A stretch of DNA of 5,521 bases from Methanobacterium sp. (GTDB lineage Archaea; Methanobacteriota; Methanobacteria; Methanobacteriales; Methanobacteriaceae), in the NCBI GenBank assembly GCA_020854975.1, contig JAHKLQ010000141.1:1-5521 (forward strand), written 5' to 3'. This document shows, piece by piece, positions 1-5,521 of this stretch (positions are counted from its first letter, which is position 1; each line of letters begins with the position of its first letter). Position numbers and translations under genes: made by a program. The notes under the pieces were generated by a model that saw nothing but the letters and a program-made list of their open reading frames with translations, was not told the DNA's origin and searched no databases.

Positions 1-243
1 AATCTTCCTTTAAAGACCTTTGATGTTTCTGTAGTTTTACCGGAAAGTTCTCAACCAGAAATTATATCTTGCACCATAAACTCTTTGGAAGGAGTGGTTG
101 AATCGGAGGTTAAAGATGTTTATCAGGGGGAACAAATCCAGAAAGGTTTTAAGAGCATCACTTTTAGTTATCAGGTGATTTCTACCACTTCAAACAAGAA
201 AGTAGAGGAGTTACTGGTGGGATTTGGCGGTATAATTCGTTAA
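1..243 (+). CDS. 3' end of a protein with a C-terminal FDX-ACB-like (PheRS-type anticodon-binding) domain, partial
   Basis: Frame 1 is open from the first base to TAA at 241-243, giving 80 residues; the start lies outside the window. The end of the protein reads like the ferredoxin-fold anticodon-binding domain at the C-terminus of bacterial PheRS beta chains. It has a K-x-F-D-V-S-V-V-L strand near residues 5-13, then the pattern DVYQGEQIQKGFKSITF (residues 39-55), which matches the family's 'D-x-Y-x-G-x-x-I-x-x-G-x-K-S' signature, and a GFGGIIR end resembling the usual G-x-x-L/I-R terminus. The last helix looks shorter than in bacteria. Archaeal PheRS beta chains normally lack this domain, so this is probably another PheRS-related or stand-alone RNA-binding protein; SepRS, another PheRS relative of methanogens, is one possibility. 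That the stretch is coding is fairly sure, while the domain call rests on motif recognition by eye. Confidence 0.6.
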   Translation, partial: NLPLKTFDVSVVLPESSQPEIISCTINSLEGVVESEVKDVYQGEQIQKGFKSITFSYQVISTTSNKKVEELLVGFGGIIR

Positions 244-248
244 AACCA

Positions 249-261
249 ACTTTTTTATATT
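249..261 (+). terminator. Possible T-run terminator of the upstream gene
   Basis: Six T followed by ATATT begins 7 nt after the stop codon at 241-243. Archaeal RNA polymerase can stop at short T-runs without a hairpin, and the strong promoter of the next gene begins about 20 nt downstream, so some termination here is expected. The run is short and the region is AT-rich throughout, so support is weak. Confidence 0.3.
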
Positions 262-278
262 CACAACATCAATTTGAC

Positions 279-293
279 CGAAACCTTTATATA
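279..293 (+). promoter_or_regulatory. BRE/TATA promoter of the CDC48-type gene
   Basis: CGAAACC (279-285) is directly followed by TTTATATA (286-293). This is a near-consensus archaeal BRE plus TATA box of the kind seen before highly expressed methanogen genes. Archaeal transcription starts about 22-27 nt past the middle of the TATA box, which puts the +1 near 312-318. The 5' leader would then be roughly 100 nt, long enough to include the Shine-Dalgarno at 401-406. The start site is inferred, not measured. Confidence 0.75.
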
Positions 294-400
294 CTATGAT
301 CTACAATGTTAAAGTAACATAAGTTAACTAAATACAAAAACGAATTTTATTTATTTTTTAACACTTAAATTACTTTCATTTAATATATAAAAGATTTTAT

Positions 401-406
401 AGGGGG
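401..406 (+). promoter_or_regulatory. Shine-Dalgarno AGGGGG that bears on the CDC48 start choice
   Basis: AGGGGG can pair with the CCUCCU anti-SD of 16S rRNA at six positions, one of them a G-U wobble. It ends 7 nt before an in-frame ATT codon at 414-416 but 22 nt before the first ATG at 429. No other good ribosome binding site is closer to the ATG; only a weak GAAG lies at 423-426. Either ATT is the true start, or the ATG is used with a badly placed or unneeded site. Confidence 0.6.
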
Positions 407-428
407 ATTTATCATTAAAAGCGAAGAA

Positions 429-2612
429 ATGAAATTAAAAGTAGCAGAAGCATTTTCACAGGCAGATGTTGGTAGATCCATAGCCAGAATAGACCCAGCA
501 TGCATGGAAAAGCTGGATCTTCTGGATGGAGATATGATAGAAATTGAAGGTCGAAAACTCACCACCACCACTGTAGCCTCATCCCAATCTGACATAGGAT
601 TAGGCATTATAAGAATTGATGGATACATCAGAAAAAATGCAGGAACATCTCTGGGAGAAGAAGTAACTGTCAGAAAAGCCCAGGTTAAGGAAGCACAGAA
701 AGTGGTGTTGGCTCCAGTAGACCAGAAGATCATGATTAGAGGTGATGTGAAAGGTGCCTTCCAAAATAGAGTACTATCCAAAGGAGATATTATAGTAACT
801 GGAATTAGGCAACAGCAGCAAACCGCTATGAGAGGAAGTTTATTCGATGAATTCTTCCGAGAAGCCATGACGGATGTCAGTCCTATGGGAGAACTGAAAC
901 TGGCAGTGGTATCCACAAAACCAGCTGGAGCCGTGAAAATCACGGAAATGACTGAAGTAGAAGTTCAAACTGATCCCGTAGATGTATCTAAACTGGAAGG
1001 CGTGAAAACTCTGGTAGATGTCACCTATGAAGACATAGGTGGTCTTAAAGAGGAAGTTAAAAAAGTCAGGGAAATGATTGAAATTCCTCTGAAACGACCG
1101 GAACTCTTTGAAAGACTGGGAATATCACCACCCAAAGGAGTTCTAATGCATGGACCACCTGGAACTGGTAAAACCCTCCTGGCTAAAGCAGTGGCCAACG
1201 AAAGTGACGCCCATTTCATTGCCATACAAGGCCCAGAAATCATGAGTAAATATGTGGGTGGATCAGAGGAAAGACTAAGGGAATTCTTCGAAGAAGCAGA
1301 AGAAAACGCCCCATCAATAGTATTCATAGATGAAATAGATGCTATAGCTCCTAAAAGAGAGGAAGTATCTGGAGAAACTGAAAGACGTGTGGTAGCACAG
1401 CTTCTGACACTTATGGATGGTCTTAAAACCAGAGGCCAAGTGGTAGTTATCGGTGCCACCAACCGACCTGATGCACTGGACGCAGCACTCCGTCGTCCCG
1501 GAAGATTTGACCGGGAAATAGAAATTGGAGTACCAGACAAGGACGGACGCCAGGAAGTACTTGAAATCCACACCAGGGGAATGCCTCTGGATGAAAAAGT
1601 AGACCTGGATGAAATTGCAGATACCACCCATGGTTTTGTAGGTGCAGATCTAGAAATGCTCTGTAAAGAAGCAGCCATGAGGGTCTTGAGAAGGGTATTA
1701 CCGGATATCAAGGCGGATGAAGAAATACCTAAAGAAACCTTGAAAAAAATGATCATCAAGAAGTCCGACTTTAAAGAAGCTTTAAAGGAAATCCAGCCAT
1801 CTGCCCTCCGTGAAGTACTGGTACAGGTCCCTGATATTAAATGGGAAGACATAGGTGGCTTGGAAAACGCTAAACAAGAACTTCGAGAAGCAGTGGAATG
1901 GCCTCTCAAGTACCCTGAGAGTTTTGAAAAATTCGGAGTCACACCACCCAAAGGTGTCCTGGTATATGGACCACCAGGTACTGGTAAAACCCTCCTAGCT
2001 AAAGCAGTGGCCAACGAAAGTAAAGCCAATTTCATCGCTGTCAAAGGACCCGAACTACTATCTAAATGGGTGGGTGAATCAGAAAAAGGTGTGAGGGAAA
2101 TTTTCCGCAAAGCCAGACAGACAGCCCCCACAGTGATATTCTTTGATGAAATAGATAGCATAGCTTCAGCCCGATCTGGCAGTACCACTGACAGTGGAGT
2201 CACCCAGAGAGTGGTTAACCAGCTTTTGACGGAAATCGACGGATTAGAGGAACTACAGGACGTGGCGGTAATTGCAGCCACCAACCGAGTGGACATCATG
2301 GATCCGGCCCTACTTAGACCCGGCAGATTTGACCGACATGTGAAGGTTGATGACCCAGATGAAAAAGCACGGCTGGAAATATTCAAAGTACACACCAAAG
2401 ACATGCCACTGGCAGAGGACGTGGACCTGGAATACCTGGCTAAAAACACGGAAAAATATGTGGGTGCAGATATCGAAGCAGTGTGCCGGGAAGCAGTAAT
2501 GTTAACCCTGCGGGATAACCTTAAAGCAGACGATGTGAAAATGAAATACTTCAAAAAAGCCATGAAAAAGGTTAAAACCGAAGAAAAAGTAGACATGGTA
2601 CAATATCACTAA
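429..2612 (+). CDS. CDC48/VCP/VAT-type AAA+ ATPase (protein unfoldase)
   Basis: A 727-residue two-ring AAA+ unfoldase that uses ATP to thread proteins through a hexamer in the cytoplasm; in archaea it can feed the 20S proteasome. The N-domain covers residues ~1-185 (double-psi barrel, then the CDC48 domain-2 region), D1 ~205-450 and D2 ~475-715. Both rings look active: Walker A GPPGTGKT at 242-249 and 514-521, Walker B DE at 301-302 and 573-574, sensor-1 Asn345 and Asn619, and paired arginine fingers R359/R362 and R633/R636. Pore loops are K-Y-V-G (Tyr275) in D1 and K-W-V-G (Trp547) in D2, an aromatic in each ring as in archaeal VAT. The C-terminus is V-Q-Y-H, with Tyr next to last as in proteasome-docking HbYX tails. 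The start is uncertain: an in-frame ATT at 414 has the better-spaced ribosome binding site and would add five residues. The gene has its own promoter and terminator, so it is probably monocistronic. Identity is very secure. Confidence 0.98.
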   Translation: MKLKVAEAFSQADVGRSIARIDPACMEKLDLLDGDMIEIEGRKLTTTTVASSQSDIGLGIIRIDGYIRKNAGTSLGEEVTVRKAQVKEAQKVVLAPVDQKIMIRGDVKGAFQNRVLSKGDIIVTGIRQQQQTAMRGSLFDEFFREAMTDVSPMGELKLAVVSTKPAGAVKITEMTEVEVQTDPVDVSKLEGVKTLVDVTYEDIGGLKEEVKKVREMIEIPLKRPELFERLGISPPKGVLMHGPPGTGKTLLAKAVANESDAHFIAIQGPEIMSKYVGGSEERLREFFEEAEENAPSIVFIDEIDAIAPKREEVSGETERRVVAQLLTLMDGLKTRGQVVVIGATNRPDALDAALRRPGRFDREIEIGVPDKDGRQEVLEIHTRGMPLDEKVDLDEIADTTHGFVGADLEMLCKEAAMRVLRRVLPDIKADEEIPKETLKKMIIKKSDFKEALKEIQPSALREVLVQVPDIKWEDIGGLENAKQELREAVEWPLKYPESFEKFGVTPPKGVLVYGPPGTGKTLLAKAVANESKANFIAVKGPELLSKWVGESEKGVREIFRKARQTAPTVIFFDEIDSIASARSGSTTDSGVTQRVVNQLLTEIDGLEELQDVAVIAATNRVDIMDPALLRPGRFDRHVKVDDPDEKARLEIFKVHTKDMPLAEDVDLEYLAKNTEKYVGADIEAVCREAVMLTLRDNLKADDVKMKYFKKAMKKVKTEEKVDMVQYH
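1152..1205 (+). repeat. Direct repeat copy 1: D1 P-loop region of the CDC48 gene
   Basis: These 54 bases encode the D1 Walker A motif and the following helix. They match the D2 copy at 1968-2021 at 51 of 54 positions, and all three differences are silent third-base changes. The last 24 bases (1182-1205) are identical to 1998-2021. The protein similarity is expected from the ancient D1/D2 duplication, but this level of silent-site identity is not. Confidence 0.85.
1968..2021 (+). repeat. Direct repeat copy 2: D2 P-loop region of the CDC48 gene
   Basis: Partner of the D1 segment at 1152-1205, 816 bases downstream and in the same reading frame. It encodes GPPGTGKT followed by [10 protein letters not shown], the same 18 residues as D1. 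Similarity drops sharply just outside the block: upstream M-H becomes V-Y, and downstream D-A-H becomes K-A-N. Confidence 0.85.
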
Positions 2613-2652
2613 AACCTCTACTACAAACCCCTATAACCATATAAAACCCTTT

Positions 2653-2705
2653 AAAGGAGAAGATTCCAATAATATCATGGGATCTTCTCCTTTTTTTATT
2701 TTTTT
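2653..2705 (+). terminator. Hairpin plus T-runs, terminator of the CDC48 gene
   Basis: The arms at 2653-2667 and 2679-2693 pair over 15 bp with a single T-G wobble around an 11-nt loop. T7 runs at 2691-2697 and 2699-2705 follow at once, and another T7 run lies at 2728-2734. It sits 40 nt after the CDC48 stop codon and looks like a bacterial intrinsic terminator; the T-runs alone would suit archaeal termination. It separates the CDC48 transcript from ahcY. Confidence 0.8.
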
Positions 2706-2735
2706 ATCCCTTATTTTGTTTTAGTTATTTTTTTC

Positions 2736-2750
2736 AGTCAACATATAATA
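2736..2750 (+). promoter_or_regulatory. Candidate TATA region for the ahcY homologue
   Basis: ATATAATA at 2743-2750 lies after the last T-run and would place transcription start near 2765-2775, with a leader of about 100 nt. The BRE in front of it is poor. An alternative TATA-like stretch, TTATTATA, occurs around 2781-2788 behind a purine-rich GGGAGA. A promoter is expected here because a strong terminator precedes it, but which box is used cannot be settled by eye in such AT-rich DNA. Confidence 0.3.
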
Positions 2751-2860
2751 GGATCAGGGAATATCAATAAACAGGGAGATTTATTATATGAGAATAGAGA
2801 ATTAAAAATAGAATAGAAGAATATCATTTTCTATTAATATTCAATTAACATGTATGTAAC

Positions 2861-2866
2861 GGTGAT
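2861..2866 (+). promoter_or_regulatory. Shine-Dalgarno GGTGAT of the ahcY homologue
   Basis: GGTGAT is fully complementary to the AUCACC part of the 16S rRNA 3' end and stands 3 nt before the ATG at 2870, the usual methanogen arrangement. It fixes the start of the gene. Confidence 0.8.
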
Positions 2867-2869
2867 AAA

Positions 2870-4123
<1,254 letters not shown>

Positions 4124-4172
4124 TACCAAACCTAAAAAATTAAAGACCAACTAAACCTATAAATGATTTAAT

Positions 4173-4176
4173 AGGT
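4173..4176 (+). promoter_or_regulatory. Weak ribosome binding site AGGT of the first M14-like paralogue
   Basis: AGGT ends 6 nt before the ATG at 4183. It is short, but the chosen start is supported by the N-terminal alignment with the downstream paralogue, which begins at the equivalent position. A TATA-like CTATAAAT at 4158-4165 lies too close to the ATG for a normal leader. Confidence 0.4.
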
Positions 4177-4182
4177 ACTAAG

Positions 4183-4959
4183 ATGGCAGTGGAGTTTTTT
4201 AAAGAAATAGGTGTGAAAAACGGAACTTCACGTCTATTTATAGGGGGTCTACACGGTAAGGAAGGTTTAAGCACTATCCATACCCTCAAAAACATTAAAA
4301 ACATTAATGTTGCCGAAGGAAGTCTGGTACTGTGTAATTTATCTCCCAGCCCTTACCTAAGCACCCTGGATCCACTTTATTATCTATCTAGTAATGGCAG
4401 TAAACTTTTGAATCTTATCAAAAACCATCAACCAGAAATATACTTGGAACTACACTGTTACCATCCTGAAAAAAGTTCAAAACTCACAGTTTGTAATAGG
4501 AAAGACATTTTTGGAGTTCCTGCCCTGATAGAACTTAAATATGGGGTTTTAATGGGTTCTGTTTCACCTCTGATTCGTGCTGTGTTTTTTGGTCTTCATG
4601 ATTTCCCCTTTATTCTGGAAATGCCCTGCAATCCTTCCACAAGATCACTGGAAGTCAGCCAAGAAATCATGGAAATAACTGCAAATTCAAGTAATCGAGT
4701 AGAAATAATGAAAAAATTAGGTAAAATTTATCCCCAACAAGTAAAACGTTTGGATAATTATTTTCATGAATTTTCCCTTAATTTCTGGCCAGCATTTCAG
4801 GAAGTTAAACAGGAAGCACTAAAGACAGATCTAAAGAATTTAAAAGATCTTGACCAACTCATATCCCGGGTGATTTGCAAGGGAAATTTTGATCTTAACC
4901 CTGTACAAATAGGACAACTGAGTCAGGCTTTCTTAATCTTTCGTGAATATAAAATATAA
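4183..4959 (+). CDS. Uncharacterised archaeal protein (probably DUF2119), putative M14-like zinc hydrolase, first paralogue
   Basis: A 258-residue soluble protein with no signal peptide or membrane segment. I believe it belongs to the archaeal family listed as DUF2119, from memory and unchecked. Seen directly: a hydrophobic strand then G-G-L-H-G-K-E-G (His24, Glu27), a Y-L-E-L-H-C-Y-H stretch (His91), and I-L-E-M-P-C (Glu146). This order matches zinc-dependent aspartoacylase/succinylglutamate desuccinylase enzymes (M14 fold): HxxE and a later His bind zinc, and a Glu after a strand is the catalytic base. The D-L-N-R substrate motif of those enzymes is missing; the family instead has S-P-Y-L-S-T-L-D-P-L-Y-Y (56-67). 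Residues ~150-258 look helical and contain no motif I recognise. It starts 59 nt after ahcY with no clear terminator between, so co-transcription is likely. That it is a gene is sure; the hydrolase role is inferred. Confidence 0.88.
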   Translation: MAVEFFKEIGVKNGTSRLFIGGLHGKEGLSTIHTLKNIKNINVAEGSLVLCNLSPSPYLSTLDPLYYLSSNGSKLLNLIKNHQPEIYLELHCYHPEKSSKLTVCNRKDIFGVPALIELKYGVLMGSVSPLIRAVFFGLHDFPFILEMPCNPSTRSLEVSQEIMEITANSSNRVEIMKKLGKIYPQQVKRLDNYFHEFSLNFWPAFQEVKQEALKTDLKNLKDLDQLISRVICKGNFDLNPVQIGQLSQAFLIFREYKI

Positions 4960-4991
4960 ATAGATTCCATGGAACAATGGTTTAAGGGGAT

Positions 4992-5021
4992 ATGAATGGA
5001 TATGATTCGGGTGGTGTATGA
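4992..5021 (+). other. Possible 9-codon mini-ORF overlapping the start of the second paralogue
   Basis: ATG at 4992 follows a purine-rich AAGGGGAT (4984-4991) and encodes MNGYDSGGV. It ends at a TGA (5019-5021) that overlaps the next gene's ATG as ATGA. That arrangement could couple translation. A second short frame from 4996 (MDMIRVVYDLL) ends at 5031. Either could be chance. Confidence 0.2.
5009..5016 (+). promoter_or_regulatory. Ribosome binding site GGGTGGTG of the second paralogue
   Basis: GGGTGGTG lies immediately upstream of the ATG at 5018 and resembles the GGTGAT-type site of ahcY, with a similarly tight spacing. Other ATG codons at 4992, 4996 and 5002 are out of frame with the conserved protein, so this site supports the start at 5018. 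Confidence 0.55.
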
Positions 5022-5521
5022 CTTACTTTAAACTTATTGATAAGGGAACAGAACCAAATCGGCTTTTTATAGGTGGTGTGCATGGTAAGGAAGGTTTTAC
5101 CACACTTAAAGCCCTCCAAAAAATAGGGGATGATGATGTAACTGAGGGAAAGTTGGTAATCCATAACTGTGATGTGAGTCCCTACCTAAGCACTCTCGAC
5201 CCTCTTTACTATCAGTCTGAGGTAGGTAAAGAGGTTCTTTACCTTATAAACCATTATCAGCCAACAGTATATGTTGAAGCGCACTGTTATAAAAAGGAAA
5301 GTTATCCGAAATTAATATCTCCTCAAAGAAGAACTAAAGCTGGAGTTCCGCCCCTTATCGAACTGGAAAAAGGAGTACTAATTGGTTCTGCCTCACCTTT
5401 CATCAGAACCAGTTTATTCAAAAGAGAAGATGTTTGTATCACCCTGGAAATGCCCTGTGATCCTTCCCAGGAATCACTAAATGTTTATGTGAATATTTTA
5501 AGGATCATTGCCTCCTCTGGC
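5018..5521 (+). CDS. Uncharacterised archaeal protein (probably DUF2119), putative M14-like zinc hydrolase, second paralogue, partial at 3' end
   Basis: The frame is open for 168 codons to the end of the window, so the C-terminal third is missing. It aligns without gaps from the first conserved strand (LFIGG) to the MPC motif with the preceding gene, and about half of those residues are identical by hand count. The proposed metal and catalytic residues are all kept: His22 and Glu25 in G-G-V-H-G-K-E-G, His89 in V-E-A-H-C-Y, and Glu144 in L-E-M-P-C. S-P-Y-L-S-T-L-D-P-L-Y-Y and G-V-P-x-L-I-E-L are also shared. Divergent parts include the stretch after His89 and the segment before L-E-M-P-C, which may set substrate choice. 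It lies 58 nt after its paralogue, so the two arose by tandem duplication that is not recent. The start at 5018 fits both the alignment and the GGTGGTG site. Confidence 0.88.
   Translation, partial: MTYFKLIDKGTEPNRLFIGGVHGKEGFTTLKALQKIGDDDVTEGKLVIHNCDVSPYLSTLDPLYYQSEVGKEVLYLINHYQPTVYVEAHCYKKESYPKLISPQRRTKAGVPPLIELEKGVLIGSASPFIRTSLFKREDVCITLEMPCDPSQESLNVYVNILRIIASSG

Noticed and set aside
308..328. GTTAA/GTTAAC repeats near the expected transcription start as a repressor site
   Set aside because: The matches are short and AT-rich, and the symmetry is limited to a 6-bp palindrome. There is no known archaeal operator I can match.
380..943. A 187-codon minus-strand frame across the start of CDC48
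   Set aside because: It is antisense to the conserved N-domain and shows no protein family features. Its end in AT-rich leader DNA is not evidence of a gene.
1025..2596. A 523-codon open frame on the minus strand inside the CDC48 gene
   Set aside because: It is the codon-by-codon shadow of a strongly conserved gene. Its product is Ser/Leu-rich with no recognisable domain, and the two Walker A regions simply appear as repeated antisense segments.
2671..2826. AATATCA repeated at 2671-2677, 2760-2766 and 2820-2826 as possible operators
   Set aside because: A 7-base word recurring in very AT-rich DNA is likely chance. The first copy sits in the terminator loop and there is no symmetry.
2811..2842. 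Short inverted repeats in the ahcY leader (AATAGAA/TTCTATT and GAATAT/ATATTC) as a possible SAH-sensing riboswitch
   Set aside because: The stems are only 6-7 bp, pure AT-rich and mutually exclusive. The region lacks the G/C-rich conserved core of known SAH or SAM riboswitches.
4158..4165. CTATAAAT as a promoter of the first paralogue
   Set aside because: Transcription would begin at or past the ATG at 4183, leaving no room for the AGGT site. Read-through from ahcY is a simpler explanation.
4982..5164. A 60-codon minus-strand frame over the start of the second paralogue
   Set aside because: It is antisense to the conserved N-terminus including the H-G-K-E motif. It has no independent support.

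Overview
The window looks like chromosomal DNA from a methanogenic archaeon, most likely order Methanobacteriales and probably a mesophilic Methanobacterium-like species. The evidence is a two-ring CDC48/VAT-type AAA+ ATPase, a short methanogen/Thermotoga-type S-adenosylhomocysteinase homologue, a pair of proteins of an archaeal uncharacterised family (DUF2119 as I recall it), archaeal BRE/TATA promoter sequence, GGTGAT-type ribosome binding sites, and moderately AT-rich DNA with strongly AT-rich spacers. The genus is inferred from gene content, not from a marker gene.

Layout, all on the + strand. (1) 1-243 is the 3' end of a gene whose C-terminus resembles the ferredoxin-fold anticodon-binding (FDX-ACB) domain of phenylalanyl-tRNA synthetases. 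(2) 244-428 is an AT-rich spacer with a textbook BRE/TATA promoter (279-293), a leader of about 100 nt and a Shine-Dalgarno at 401-406. That site is placed for an in-frame ATT codon at 414 rather than for the ATG at 429. (3) 429-2612 is the CDC48-type unfoldase. (4) 2613-2869 holds a 15-bp hairpin followed by several T-runs (strong terminator), then the AT-rich upstream region of the next gene. (5) 2870-4123 is the ahcY/sahH homologue. (6) 4183-4959 and 5018-5521 (cut by the window end) are two tandem paralogues. They follow ahcY after gaps of 59 and 58 nt with no clear terminator, so ahcY and the two paralogues may form one transcription unit.

How the genes fit together. The CDC48 homologue is an ATP-driven protein unfoldase that probably feeds the archaeal 20S proteasome, and it appears to be its own transcription unit. 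The ahcY product clears the by-product of SAM-dependent methylation. Its substrate-pocket residues suggest the methanogen variant that hydrolyses S-inosylhomocysteine. The tandem paralogues carry an HxxE...H...E pattern like the zinc site of M14-family aspartoacylase/succinylglutamate desuccinylase enzymes, so I propose they are metallohydrolases of unknown substrate.

The least-described content is the tandem pair of putative M14-like hydrolases downstream of ahcY. Other points worth a look are the possible ATT start of the CDC48 gene and the near-identical DNA of its two P-loop regions. No mobile element, CRISPR array, tRNA or rRNA was seen.
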